From: CAWAMR01 sp963783095
Lineage (GTDB): Bacteria > Planctomycetota > Planctomycetia > Gemmatales > Gemmataceae
Length of the DNA stretch: 64,000 nucleotides
Assembly: GCA_963783095.1 (NCBI GenBank)
Contig: CAWAMR010000013.1
Location: 62,001 to 126,000 of the forward strand
Direction of reading: 5' to 3'
A model generated the notes under the pieces. That model was given only the letters and a program-made list of their open reading frames with translations. It was not told where the DNA came from and did not search any database. Of this stretch, positions 19,207 to 29,475 are shown piece after piece. How positions within the stretch are numbered: the first letter of the stretch is position 1; each line of letters opens with the position of its first letter. A program made the translations under genes and the position numbers.

Positions 19207-20530
19207 ATGCGTGGAATTAGTCGGCGTTCATTCGTTCAAGGTGCTTTTGCTGCACCGTTTCTCCTTGCTCCCGCAGTACGGGCCCAGGAAAAGAAGGAAT
19301 CGCCCAACAATCGCCTTGGCATCGGTTTCATCGGCATGGGCACGCAGAATCGCGGCCACCTCGGGCATTTCCTGGGCCAGAAGGACGTCCAGGTGGTGGC
19401 CGTCTGCGACGTGGACACCACGCGCCGCGAGAACGCCAAGAAGACGGTCGAGAAGCGCTACGCCGAGCAAGATCAAGAGCGGCGAGCTACAAGGGCTGCG
19501 CCGCCTACAACGATTTCCGCGAACTGCTCGGCCGCAAGGACATCGACGCCGTCGTCATCGCCACGCCCGACCACTGGCACGCCATCCCCTGCCTCGAAGC
19601 GTGCAAGGCGAAGAAGGACATCTACTGCGAAAAGCCGCTGACGCTGACCATCCACGAAGCCAAGATGCTGATCGACGCCGCCCGCAAGTACGAGCGCGTC
19701 TTCCAGACCGGCAGCCAGCAGCGCTCCGAGCAGCGAGTTCCGCACTGGCCTGCGAGCTGGTTCGCAGCGGCCGGATCGGCAAGCTCAAGACGGTCTACGT
19801 CGAACGTCGGCAGCTCCGAGCAAGCCGTGCGACCTGCCCGAGGAGAAGACTGGAAGAGGGCCTGGACTGGGACCGCTGGCTCGGGCCGGCGCCGAAGCGG
19901 CCCTACAACTCGGTCCTCAGCCCGCGCGGCGTTCACGGCCATTTCCCGGACTGGCGCAACTACCGCGAATACTCCGGCGGCATGATGACCGACTGGGGCG
20001 CCCACCACTTCGACATCGCCCAGTGGGGCCTCGGCATGGACGAATCCGGGCCCGTGCGAGATCATCCCGCCCGAAGATCCGAAGGCCGAGCATGGGCCTG
20101 CGATACATCTACGCCAACGGCGTCGAGGTGATCCACGGCCAGACGCCGAATACGAGCCCGGCAAGAAGGTCAACGGCGTCACCTTCATCGGCAGCGACGG
20201 CAAGATCTTCGTCAACCGCGGCTACCTGGCCAGCGATCCGGGGGAGATCATCAAGCAGCCGCTCGGCGAGAAGGACGTTCACCTTTACAAGTCGCCGGGC
20301 CACCAGCGCGACTGGCTGCACTGCATCCGGACGCGCAAGCGGCCGATCTGCGACGTGGAGATCGGCGCCCGCTCGGTGACGGTCTGCCACCTGGGCAACC
20401 TGGCCTATTGGAACCACCGAGAAGCTGAAGTGGGACCCGAAGGAATGGAAGTTCGTCGATGCGACGCCCGGAGGCGGACAAGTGGCTGGACCGCGAACGC
20501 CGCGATCCGTGGACATTGCCGAAGGTATGA
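19207..20530 (+). CDS. Gfo/Idh/MocA family oxidoreductase with Tat signal (frameshifted)
   Basis: Starts MRGISRRSFVQGAFAAPFLL, a twin-arginine signal, which is typical of the large secreted planctomycete branch of this family. The Rossmann region reads LGIGFIGMGTQNRGHL and VQVVAVCDVD. The catalytic-lysine region is DAVVIATPDHWHAIPCLEAC then KKDIYCEKPLTLT (EKP motif). Later come GLDWDRWLGPAPKRPYN, MMTDWGAHHFDIAQWGLGMD and the C-terminal HQRDWLHCIRTRKRPICDVE. Frameshifts occur around 19475, 19730, 19800-19850, 20060, 20150 and 20420. These enzymes oxidise or reduce sugars with NAD(P); the substrate is not predictable. The ATG at 19207 follows CTCCAGAGG. Confidence 0.9.
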
Positions 20531-20613
20531 GATGCAGCGATGTCAATGCTAGCGATCTTCTGCCGGTTACTGAACTGGCAGAAGTTCACGCTCAGCATTT
20601 AGAGTTACCCCAG

Positions 20614-23323
20614 TCAACGATGAATCTTGCACTCGGGTAATGAATCCTGGAGTCCCTTCACCCCAGCGTCGGTCACTTTCGTAAGGCCAAGGTTGAGGTC
20701 GGCGAGCTTTTTGAGTTCTTTCAGTTCGTTCAAACCTTGGTTAGTCACCTGTGTTCGATAGAGGTTAAGCCTGGTAAGGTTCTTGAGTTCCTTCAATTCC
20801 ATCAGTCCGCGGTCGGTCACACTGGCGAAAGCAAGGTTGAGTTCGGTGACATTCTTGAGTGCGCAGCTCCTTGAGGTTCTCATCGGTTACGGGGGAGCGA
20901 TATAGATCGAGCACTCTGAGATTATTTAGCTCTTTGAGTTCTTTCACGACCGCCTCGGTTACCGGTGTCATGCCAATGTGGAGTGAGGAAAGACTCTTGA
21001 GTTCCTTGAGTTCCTTCAGGCTCGTCTCGGCGAGCGGTGAGCGATCGAGCCGCAGTTCTGTGAGGTTTTCGAGTTCGCGCAATTGTGCCAGTCCCAAGCC
21101 GGTAATCGGCGTGCATCCAAGGTCAAGGAAGGAAAGGTTCTTGATTTCTCTCAGTTCTTTGAAGGCAGCATCCGTCACTGGTGCAAGCCGAAGTTTAACA
21201 GTCGTGAGGTGCTCGAAGTCCTTTAGCTCCTTTAGTCCCTTGTCCGTCACCTGAGTGCAACTCAGATCGATCCGGGCCAAATTCTTCAGATGTGCCAACT
21301 CGTGTAGCCCGGCATCCGAGACGGCGGAACCTCCGAGGTTCATTGCAACGATCTCTTGTGACGACGTTGGTCGAGTTCCATCTTTCCCTTCGGCGCAAGC
21401 AAGCGCGTGCAACAAATCGATCTCGCGCAACACTCGCAGCAGGTCATCAGTGACTTGGCCGTAACCCAAAGACAAGTCGGTGAGTTTTGCGAGTCCTTTC
21501 AGTGCATTCAGACCAATACCTTTCACACGCGTATTTTGAAGGCGCAGCGTGGCGAGATTCTTTAGCTGTTTCAGTTCCGCGAGTCCGACATCGGAAATCT
21601 GAGTATTCGACAGGTTCAAGGAAATAACCGTGCCGGCCGATGTCGGGCGTTTACCGTCCGCACCGGTTGCCAATGTAAGCGCGTGCAGTAAATGAATCTC
21701 GGCTAATGCATGCAAACACTCATCCGTCACTTGATTTTTGGTGAGATGCAGGGTCGTGAGCTTTTGGAGTTCTTTCAAATCCTTGAGACCAGCCCCCTTT
21801 ACCTTTGTTCTTTCCAGGTAGAGGATGGTGAGATTGTTAAAGCTGTTCAACTCTTTCAGCCCTGCATCCGAAATAGGAGTATCCGTGAGGTTTAGAATAA
21901 TCACCTCGCTGGCGTTTTTCGGGCGTTTTCCGTTCTTTCCGGATGCATTAGTGAGTGCATGAAGCAGATCGATCCGGCGTAAGATACGCAAACTTTCGTC
22001 GCTCAGAAGGGAATCGCTGAGCTCCAGACTGATGAGCTTTTTCATTTCTTTCAGACTCGTCAACCCTTCCGCCGTAACATCGGTCTTGGTAAGTACTAAA
22101 CGGTTCAGGTTCTTGAGATCCTTCAATTCCCTTAGACCCGCATCGGCCACATGGGTAAAACTGAAGTTAAGAGAAGTGAGTTTTTCTAGTTTCTTGAGTT
22201 CTTTCAAACCTTCATCGGTCACGAATGTTGAACTGAGGTCCAGGTAGACAAGCTTTTTGAGATCGGTCAGTTCCTTTAAACCTGCATCGGTCACATGGGT
22301 TTCCCTGAGGGTAAGCGAGGTGAGGTTCTGCAACTTCTTGAGCTCTTTTATCCCGGCGTCTGTCAGGGATGTCGAGCTAAGGTTCAGAGAGGTGAGCTTC
22401 TTCAATTCGGTAAGTTCTTTGAATCCTGTACCGTTCAGATGGGTTCCCAAAAGGACGAGCGAAGAAAGGTTGCCAAGATGGTTCAACTCCTTCATCCCGG
22501 CATCCGTCACCTTCGTGGCAACGAGGTAAAGAGTTTTGAGGTTTTTCAATCCTTTCAACTCGCGAAGCCCGACATCCGTCACGGGAGTAAGCATGAGATT
22601 CAGCACGGTCAGCTCTTTGAGATCTTTCAATTCCTTCAGCCCATCGTCTGTAATCTTGAGACCAGACAGATGAAGCGTCGAAAGTTTGTTCAATCCTTTC
22701 AAATCTTTCAAACCAAGATCCGTGATTTGCGTTCTGCCAAGATTCAACCAGGAAAGGCTGTTGACCTCCTTAAGTTCCCTCAATCCTTGATCGGTCACGT
22801 TGGCGTAAAACAAATTGAGACCGGCAAGGCTGTTGAGATGCTTGAGCTGCTTAAGACCGTTGTCCGTTATTTCGGTTCTTCCGAGATCGAGGGATTTGAG
22901 ACTAATCAAGTCCGCCAACTCTTTCAGCCCGTCATCAGTTATCTGAGTTTCATAGAGGTTTAGCGCGGCGAGGTTGCGCAGATTCTTCAATTCTCTCAAA
23001 GTATCATCTTGAATTAAGCAGCGTGTGAAGTCCAACCCGAACGGCACGGTTACCCGTGGCATTAGGCCCAATTTGCCCTTTGGCAACTTATAGAAACGGA
23101 ATCCCGGCAACCCGCGTGCTTTCTCATCGTTTCCCGATCTAAACTTGAAAAGTTCCAACCCGGTTTCATCGCTGGCGAACCGACCGTGTGTCGCTCCGAG
23201 TTTTTCGTAGGCTGCGATTGTTTCTGCGTCGATTGGATCGTATCGAGGTGGTTCGTCTGCACGAACTGGATAGGTCAGCCAAAGCAAAATATGTGCTGTG
23301 AACACAATAATGCGAGTTGACAT
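20614..23323 (-). CDS. Large leucine-rich repeat protein, secreted (one frameshift)
   Basis: I place the start at 23323 (MSTRIIVFTAHILLWLTYPV), where a clean signal peptide begins; a longer frame opens at 23374. About 900 residues, of which nearly all after residue 100 are leucine-rich repeats of 23-24 residues with the consensus L-x-x-L-x-x-L-x-x-L-x-L-x-x-T-x-V-T-D-x-G-L-K-E-L. Roughly thirty repeats are present. Three longer inserts of a shared form, LRxLRxIDLLHALxxAxG, interrupt the solenoid at about residues 470, 560 and 660. A frameshift near 20865 moves the last 80 residues to another frame, ending LQDSLPECKIHR, the capping pattern common in planctomycete LRR proteins. A binding role is inferred; no enzyme domain is seen. 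Confidence 0.9.
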
Positions 23324-23393
23324 ACGAGGGTACTCGAGTGTGGTTACTGGTCTTTTCCTGAGCATCCAAACCAATTAGGGCCTGGGGAACCGG

Positions 23394-23876
23394 CTATCGG
23401 TTTGCCGGAACCAACTGCTTTAGCTGCGCCTCGATCTCGGGAGTCCACCGATAAATCAAAGGCCCCCGCCCTGCTTCGTCGCCCCAGCGTGTCGAGGCGA
23501 TCCAGTAGCGCAGGAACTCCTTCTTTTTGAACAAGGGCAGGAGGTAAAGACCCTTGCTGGAAACCGGTTTGTTGGGCGGTATTCGGGCTTCCGGAAGATT
23601 GGAAACAATGACCGATTCCTCGGCGATCGGGTCGCCGGAAACGATTTGTTTGATGCGGATCGTTCTGCGCGGCTTGCCCGATTCGTCAACATCCACCTCG
23701 GCGACGACCCAAGATCCGCTGATGTCAGGAAGAGTTGGGAATGAAGTCGCATTCATCAATTGCGTACGGGATACCACGACCGGCTGCGAATGTCCCAGTG
23801 CCAGATAGGCCAGGTATCCCAACCAACCGACAAATAGTATTGCAGCCACGATCAACTGGACTCGAGCAATTCTCAT
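23394..23876 (-). CDS. Membrane-anchored protein of unknown function
   Basis: 160 residues with one N-terminal membrane helix (LIVAAILFVGWLGYLAYLAL) and a soluble domain of mostly beta character (ISGSWVVAEVDVDESGKPRR, then RIKQIVSGDPIAEESVIVSN). No cysteine motif or known domain is recognised. Its ATG overlaps the stop of the Minf_1886-family gene by four bases, so the two are coupled. It is probably exposed on the outer face of the inner membrane. Confidence 0.75.
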   Translation of the reverse strand: MRIARVQLIVAAILFVGWLGYLAYLALGHSQPVVVSRTQLMNATSFPTLPDISGSWVVAEVDVDESGKPRRTIRIKQIVSGDPIAEESVIVSNLPEARIPPNKPVSSKGLYLLPLFKKKEFLRYWIASTRWGDEAGRGPLIYRWTPEIEAQLKQLVPANR

Positions 23877-24304
23877 CGTTTGCCTCGTTTGGACCAGGCG
23901 AGTTCGTCGAGTGAAATGGTATACCCTTCCGTCAAGGCTCGGTCCAGATCGAAGACATGTTGAAAATCGCTGCGGTGATCGCTCTCCGTTTTGCTCATAA
24001 GATGGGCTTCGATCAGGTTGAAGATCAGTTCTCCAATATCATCCGTGCGTCGAATCCCCCAAAGATGGAATACCGTCCGGGCCAGGAGGCCGAACTCCTG
24101 CGGCGCCAGATCGACCGTACCGCGGATGATTTCAGGACCACTTACATGATTTTCGGCATCCGGATCGCGATCTCCCTTCGGAGGAAGCCGGCCCAGCATT
24201 TTCTGAGTGTGGGTGAGAGCCTCAAACATGAACTCATAGGCTTCATACAAATAGCGCGGATCGCGGCGGACAATTTCGGCAATTCCGGGATGATGCATCG
24301 TCAT
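23873..24304 (-). CDS. Minf_1886 family protein
   Basis: 143 residues. The sequence IVRRDPRYLYEAYEFMFEAL, followed by HVSGPEIIRGTVDLAPQEFG and WGIRRTDDIGELIFNLIEA, fits the Minf_1886 family, found mainly in planctomycetes and verrucomicrobia (a TIGR family exists for this group). Function is unknown. It is encoded between ricT and the membrane-anchored protein on the same strand, 37 bases after ricT, so an operon is likely. The pattern is lineage-specific and supports the planctomycete assignment. Confidence 0.85.
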   Translation of the reverse strand: MTMHHPGIAEIVRRDPRYLYEAYEFMFEALTHTQKMLGRLPPKGDRDPDAENHVSGPEIIRGTVDLAPQEFGLLARTVFHLWGIRRTDDIGELIFNLIEAHLMSKTESDHRSDFQHVFDLDRALTEGYTISLDELAWSKRGKR

Positions 24305-24341
24305 GAGTAGATCAATAATCCAAAGTCCCGACCACGGGGAC

Positions 24342-25190
24342 TCACAGTTTGGTCAGAATCTCATCGGCCTTCACGGGCAGGCGACGACCATCTTCAAATT
24401 CAATCAGTAACCTCTGGGCGAGAATCTCCTGGGCCAGAACGCGCCCCTGTCCCTTGGCCGTGAGAACCCGACTGCCGATCGCCGGCAATGCGGCCTGGAA
24501 TTCCTCGTAAACGTCTTGTTCAAAACGCAAACAACACTTCAGCCTACCACAACGTCCGGAAATCTTCGTGGGGTCGAGTGTTGATTTTTGAATTTTCGCC
24601 ATGCGCATCGACACCGGCGGCATAACGGCCATGTGCGTGTTGCAGCACACCGGCTTGCCGCAATCGCCGTAGTCGGCCAGCAATTTCGCTTCGTCCCGGA
24701 TGCCCACCTGCCGAAGTTCGATGCGGGTCTGAAACTCGCGGGCCAGACTTTTCACGAGTTCTCGGAAATCGACTCTCTTTTCCGCGAGGAAATAGAAGAC
24801 GAGCCTTTCTCCGCCAAAAAGATGCTCGATATCGATCAATTGCATCGCCAACTGATGTTCGGCGATGAGCCCAACTGCGATGTCGAATTCCTTTCGCTGC
24901 AATTCTTTCAGATGTTGTTCGCGCTGATGATCTTCAGGAGTCATGAGCCGGATGATGGTTCCCGAAGTTGGCTCGGACAAGTAGGCAACCGCCTGAGGGG
25001 TGGAAGGGCAAAGGGTCTCGGCGGTTTCCTGCCCACGATCCGACAAGATGATGATTCGATCGGTCCGACGAAGCGGAAAGGGCGATTCAAACTCGCCCAG
25101 AAGGCGCATCGCTCCGTGGCGAACGATGTATTTCGACATCGGCACAGGTTTCGGAGGTGGAAGATCCGTCGCGGGTATCATCGAATCCAT
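24342..25190 (-). CDS. ricT: PSP1 / RicT (YaaT) domain protein
   Basis: 282 residues. The central part has the PSP1 C-terminal domain pattern: VGLIAEHQLAMQLIDIEHLF, ERLVFYFLAEKRVDFRELVK and LAREFQTRIELRQVGIRDEA. Two cysteine clusters, GDCGKPVCC and CGRLKCCLRF, match those that hold an iron-sulfur cluster in the Bacillus Ric complex. In Bacillus, RicT with RicA and RicF stimulates RNase Y processing and phosphorelay; those partners are not in this window. An alternative start at 25139 (MSKYIVRHGAMRLLG) matches the usual beginning of homologues better. Confidence 0.9.
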   Translation of the reverse strand: MDSMIPATDLPPPKPVPMSKYIVRHGAMRLLGEFESPFPLRRTDRIIILSDRGQETAETLCPSTPQAVAYLSEPTSGTIIRLMTPEDHQREQHLKELQRKEFDIAVGLIAEHQLAMQLIDIEHLFGGERLVFYFLAEKRVDFRELVKSLAREFQTRIELRQVGIRDEAKLLADYGDCGKPVCCNTHMAVMPPVSMRMAKIQKSTLDPTKISGRCGRLKCCLRFEQDVYEEFQAALPAIGSRVLTAKGQGRVLAQEILAQRLLIEFEDGRRLPVKADEILTKL

Positions 25191-25368
25191 TTCATTATTG
25201 GACTACCATTTGCAAAAATTGTAAAGACCTTCCGAACGAAAGCCAGTGAATTTGCGAGAGAAATAAAATGCACGCGGTCCGAATTGAGAAATGCTTGGTT
25301 AGCCCGATTAGCGAGTTTTGAAGTTGCGCCTTTGGCGATAGATGAAAGCGTCCGAAAGGACGATGGGA

Positions 25369-25441
25369 GCCCGAAGTGCAAGCAAGGGAAGGAGTTGCGG
25401 CGATGTCGCAGTTTCGCCTTGCTTGCGCTGCGGGCTCCCAA
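25369..25441. repeat. Inverted repeat in the ricT upstream region
   Basis: GGAGCCCGAAGTGCAAGCAAGG at about 25369 pairs imperfectly with CCTTGCTTGCGCTGCGGGCTCC ending near 25441. The pairing continues further out (GTTTTGAAGTTGCGCC with a diverged complement near 25480). It is a typical planctomycete dispersed palindrome. The rest of 25191-25522 shows no coding frame. Confidence 0.75.
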
Positions 25442-25522
25442 TACCTTCGGTATTCCGCGGGTTTTTCAGATGCATAACTTCAAGACGCGCCGGCGAGGGA
25501 CACACCCGCACTGGCTATCCGC

Positions 25523-25762
25523 TCACCATTCCCCGGTTCGAGCGAGCTGGCTTATTGTCTCGGCGAGCGACTTGCCAATACCGGGAAGTCGTTCCAGCGC
25601 TTCTTGCTGGAAGTCCGTTATCGGTGCCGGCAGCCCCAGGACGGTTTCCGCGGCACGACGATACGCTCGAACGCGATAGAGATTATCGCGCTTTTGGGTG
25701 AGTTGGCGAGCATGTTGTCGCAGACAAATGGCGACGTCTTGATTGGTCATGGCAATCTCCAA
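25523..25762 (-). CDS. Small helix-hairpin-helix protein (PolX/Pol-beta N-terminal-like)
   Basis: 79 residues. The pattern LRQHARQLTQKRDNLYRVRA, YRRAAETVLGL, then ALERLPGIGKSLAETISQLA is the N-terminal helix-hairpin-helix DNA-binding domain found at the start of DNA polymerase X/beta proteins; LPGIGKSLA is the hairpin itself. Only this domain is present, and no polymerase or PHP domain follows. Either it is a stand-alone DNA-binding protein or a remnant of a larger one. The probable start is the second methionine (MTNQDVAICL, at 25750). Confidence 0.75.
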   Translation of the reverse strand: MEIAMTNQDVAICLRQHARQLTQKRDNLYRVRAYRRAAETVLGLPAPITDFQQEALERLPGIGKSLAETISQLARTGEW

Positions 25763-26003
25763 TTCCTCCTCTATTCATCATGGCCGGTCCAATTTCGGAG
25801 TGCAAGGTTGGTTGCAAGGAGGAGGAATGGCAAAGATTTTCTCAAGATGTGCGCAAGTTTTTGAAAGAAATGCATTCGACCGATGGATTGGGACTCAATA
25901 CCCCAATTCATCTAACCTGCGGGCACTAACTCTTCCCCAAGAGTTCCGGGCGCTTTGGATGTTCCGAAGTTGCCCCCGCTTCCGTTTTCACTGCGATCGC
26001 ATC

Positions 26004-28098
26004 TCACTCTTTCGTTGGAGTCAGGGCCGGGCCGTCTTCCTTCTTGGGCAATAATAGCCGAGGTTTCTCGCCCTCTTTCGGCAACGGGAACGGGGCAAAG
26101 CCGTTCTTGGGCTGCCCGCCATTTTTGACCGGCACTGCCGGCACCTGCGGAAGCACCGGCACCTGCTTGTTTCCGTGTGCGATCTTCGGCCACGATTGCT
26201 CAAACTGGAAATGCGGGTCACTTTCCGTCGTGTGACATTGCTGACAAATCTGATCGACCTTGAACAGGATCTTCGATTCGGCAGGAGTAAGAGGCGTTTT
26301 GTCCACCAATTGCTTCACGGTGGGAAGATGATCCTGGCCCTGCATCTTCCAGGGGGCCATCTCGGCGGCAAATTTTTGCGCCTGGGCATTTGGAAATGCC
26401 CCGCCAGGCAAGGGTGCCGTCAAAACGTGGTTGCTTCCCGGCCCGTGACAGTTTTCGCAGCCGTTATGTTTCAGATCATTGACCGGAATCTTATTTTTCG
26501 AGTCCAGATAGCCGGTGTTATACTTGAAGCCAACCGTGTGACAGACGACGCACTCACCGTCAAATTGCCGCAATGAAGGCTTCTTGGCTGCAACCAGGGA
26601 ATCAAACGCGATGCTGTGCTTCGTGCCGTTGTGGATGTTCCAATCGGCCACGTGACACTTCTGGCACGTTGCCGAGCCGACATACTCGTATTTCCCGGCC
26701 GGGTTGGCCAGTTGCAGCGGGTGCGGACGCCGCGGGAACTTCGATACGTAATCGAATGCCTTTACCGCCTTGGAATACTTTTCCAGTTCAGCCAGCGCCA
26801 GGTTCTGTTCCTTTCCGACAGGAGTGTCGAATTCATTGGTCAGGACGATCCGCTGATAGTGCAGATCGACGCCTCCACCCTTTTTCTTGAAGACGCCAAC
26901 GACCCCGACCTGCTGTCCCTTGTGGCCCACCTGGACGAGCAGCGTATTGTTCCCGATCGTGACGTTCTGATCGGCACGTCCCGGCGGTTCGGATTCCTGG
27001 GTCCGGCAAACAACCACGTCAAAATGGTTTGGCTTGTTCTTGAAATGCCCGGCGAGCTTGCGGGCAAAATCATCGGGGCCCTGGAACAGCATGACATTCA
27101 GATCGGGTTTCTTGGCCGATTTGGCCATGTCCTTCAACCCATCTGTTACCAATTCTCCGGAATGCTTGCCAGGTTTGGCTTTGCCAAAATCGGGTGCAAA
27201 ACGCATCGACGAGTCGATGTTCAGGCCCTGCAACGGGTTCTTATTCGCGTCGAGAACAGGCTTCCCGTTTGCGTCGACGATCGGTTCTCCCAGGACATGC
27301 CGAACCACCGGATCACCTACAAGACCCATGACGCCGACGTTCAGGCCGGCAACGGGAAAGATTTCCCAATCGTGGATCGCCCCCTTGCCCTTGGCATCCT
27401 GGAAGATCAGGTTGCGCGGCAAGAACTGTTTTGCCGACACATACCCTGTGATATTCGCGGCCAGCAGGAGAGGAAATTCGTTTCTTGGCTGCATCGTATA
27501 GGCACCGATCGCTTTTTCCAACGGCAGAGAGAATTCTTCCAGACCGATGCCGATGGCCTTGTATCCCATCGCATTGAGGGCTGCGCATCGCCGTGACATA
27601 TTTGAGCAAAACCTGATCCTGGTTCATCGGCACGTGGGGATCGGGGTTTTGACGCAGCGGTGTCGTGATGTCGCCCAGGTCGAGGGGCAGAACCTCGAAG
27701 CCGCGCTCCTTCTTTAACCACTGAATCAGGTTCCAGCGCCGTTCCAGACCACCTTTCTGGGGATCGGAGCAGCCGCACTTTTGCAGGTAGCCGTTCATCT
27801 CGGCGGTGATGACCAGAACGAAATCGGGTTTTTGATCTTTGGGCCACTTCGCGAAGAGATCGGCATTCATCCCCGTTTCCGAGAAATGAATTCCGCCGTC
27901 CTTCGACGGCAAAACCGGCGGACTTTCGGGTCCGCACAGAGAATGAATCACGAAAACCGCGCTGGCGATAGTCAGGCCGGTAACGATAAATAGCGCTGCC
28001 GGCCACCGTTTAACGGACATCTTCGGTGCTGGCACGGCAGGTGAGGAGTCAGTGGTCGGGGACGGGGCGACCGAAAGGGCCGAATCGTCGATAGGCAT
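26004..28098 (-). CDS. Membrane-anchored metallophosphatase-like protein fused to tetraheme cytochrome c (one frameshift)
   Basis: About 700 codons with a frameshift near 27595. A long N-terminal lead precedes a membrane helix (WPAALFIVTGLTIASAVFVI). The next 400 residues look like a 5'-nucleotidase/metallophosphoesterase domain: FVLVITAEMNGYLQKCGC, LDLGDITTP, LNAMGYKAIGIGLEEFSLPL, FPLLLAANITG and LNVGVMGLVG. The C-terminal 250 residues carry four heme-binding CxxCH motifs (CQKCH, CVVCH, CENCH, CQQCH), as in cytochrome c554-type proteins. The last 60 residues are proline- and lysine-rich. Known planctomycete relatives link a phosphatase-like domain to multiheme cytochromes, and an electron-transfer role in the periplasm is inferred. 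Confidence 0.85.
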
Positions 28099-28300
28099 GA
28101 TGTCTCACCCTCAGGGACCAAAAGAATGGTTATTCATCTGTCGTCATACCCGGTTTTCCCCAAAAGTGCGAGAGGAATTTTTGTTGTTGCGAATCCACGC
28201 AGGGTTTTTCTCTTTTTCACTATGAGCGGCCTCTCACGATGACCCACCTTTTGAGGGTCCCAGGGTTTCAAAACGATTGGGCAGCTCACAGGTTGGGGAC

Positions 28301-28380
28301 GTACCCCGCGTTCTGCGCGAACGCGGCTACGGAAAAGCGACTTCCTGCCGTAGCCGCGTTCGCGGCAGAATGCGGGGTAC
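28301..28380. repeat. 32-bp-arm inverted repeat
   Basis: GTACCCCGCGTTCTGCGCGA... at 28301-28332 pairs with ...GCGGCAGAATGCGGGGTAC ending at 28380. The arms match nearly fully over 32-33 bases with a 15-base loop. The rest of 28099-28576 shows no coding frame. The element sits between divergent genes, so it is not in a terminator position. Confidence 0.85.
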
Positions 28381-28576
28381 ACAGGGTTGATGTGTACCAA
28401 AGATCATGATTTATCCAAACGATTGAACTCTCAACCGAATAAAGCCCGCGGTTTCCTACTGTGGGTTCGATCTTCGTGGAATGCGTTGCTTGGTGTTCTC
28501 TCACCAGCTACAATTGCGCCGATACGGAAGCTTGAAAACGAAGCGATTCACGCACCGCACTTGCGGGAGGGAAGCG

Positions 28577-29326
28577 ATGTTCAGTCACTTGCGCAGACCC
28601 GATTTCCTCGGCATCGGCTGCGTCAAGGCCGGATCCACCTGGGTGTGGCGGCAACTTCTCGATCATCCGGAGGTTGCCATGCCGCGCGGCAAGGAACTGC
28701 GCTACTTCAACTTTGTGAGTTGGGGCACTTGCACCCCCAGGGAGTATCTCGAGCACTTTCAAGTCCTTCCCGCTGCACGCAAGACCGGCGAAATCACGCC
28801 GGATTATATTGCGTATCCCCACGTACCCATCCTGGTCAAGGCCATGTGCCCGGACGTCCGCATCTTCGCGATCTTGCGCAATCCGGTCGATCGGGCTTTT
28901 TCTCAGTACAAATTACGCGGCGACCCGCACTGGGGCATCCCTGCCGATCTGTCGTTCGAGGAAGTGTTCTTCGGAGATTATCCCAAGCGCGACGTGCCCT
29001 TGCGATTTTGCTCTCTGAGGCAGCGCGGCATGTATACCCAACAGTTGGAGTGGTGGTACGAACACTTTCCCAAAGAGCAAATTAAGTTGCTTTTCTTTGA
29101 CGACATTGTCGAAAACGCGCCGGGTCTGTTGCGGGAACTTTATACTTTTGTGGGCGTAAATCCAGATTTTGTGCCGGCAAACTATAGTCGCCCTCGGCAC
29201 GTCAACGTGAAGGCGCAGGATATGGTCCCGACTCCCGAAGAACGGGCGCGGGTCGGTCAGTTCTACTCGGAAGAGATAACCAGGCTCGAAAAACTGACAG
29301 GGTGCGATTTATCGCGTTGGCGTTGA
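28577..29326 (+). CDS. Sulfotransferase domain protein
   Basis: 249 residues from the ATG at 28577, preceded by GGGAGGGAA. The PAPS-binding 5' loop is FLGIGCVKAGSTWVWRQLLD (here K-A-G-S-T-W). The 3'-phosphate site is VRIFAILRNPVDRAFSQYKL with the conserved R-N-P-x-x-R-x-x-S-x-Y pattern. The later block QLEWWYEHFPKEQIKLLFFD is also typical. These cytoplasmic enzymes transfer sulfate from PAPS to carbohydrates or proteins. No glycan-synthesis operon adjoins, so the acceptor is unknown. Planctomycetes also carry many sulfatases. Confidence 0.92.
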   Translation: MFSHLRRPDFLGIGCVKAGSTWVWRQLLDHPEVAMPRGKELRYFNFVSWGTCTPREYLEHFQVLPAARKTGEITPDYIAYPHVPILVKAMCPDVRIFAILRNPVDRAFSQYKLRGDPHWGIPADLSFEEVFFGDYPKRDVPLRFCSLRQRGMYTQQLEWWYEHFPKEQIKLLFFDDIVENAPGLLRELYTFVGVNPDFVPANYSRPRHVNVKAQDMVPTPEERARVGQFYSEEITRLEKLTGCDLSRWR

Positions 29327-29376
29327 AGCGTCCTTTTCCGGGTCAAGGCGAGAGGCAGAAACCAATGTGCCCGCAA

Positions 29377-29468
29377 CCGCTTACTTCGTGCGCGGCTCTC
29401 CGGTTCGCTGAAGCTTGCTTCGTGCGCGGCTCTCCGGTTCGCTGAAGAGCTGCGCACGAAGTAAGCGG
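29377..29468. repeat. Palindromic repeat with duplicated left arm (GCTTACTTCGTGCGCGG family)
   Basis: CCGCTTACTTCGTGCGCGGC at 29377 is followed by a partial second copy of the arm (TTGCTTCGTGCGCGGCTC at about 29414) and then the complementary arm ending GCACGAAGTAAGCGG near 29468. The same element, inverted and with more arm copies, is at 47110-47309. The flank GGCAGAAACC...GTGCCCGCAACC is shared between the two sites. Confidence 0.85.
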
Positions 29469-29475
29469 AAATCTT

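Noticed and set aside
22295..22963. Long plus-strand frame inside the LRR gene.
   Set aside because: It is a shadow frame of the repetitive LRR coding sequence; the minus strand has the signal peptide and clear repeats.
24588..25679. A 363-codon plus-strand frame spanning the ricT gene and its upstream region.
   Set aside because: It is antisense to ricT, has no recognisable protein features and no start signal.
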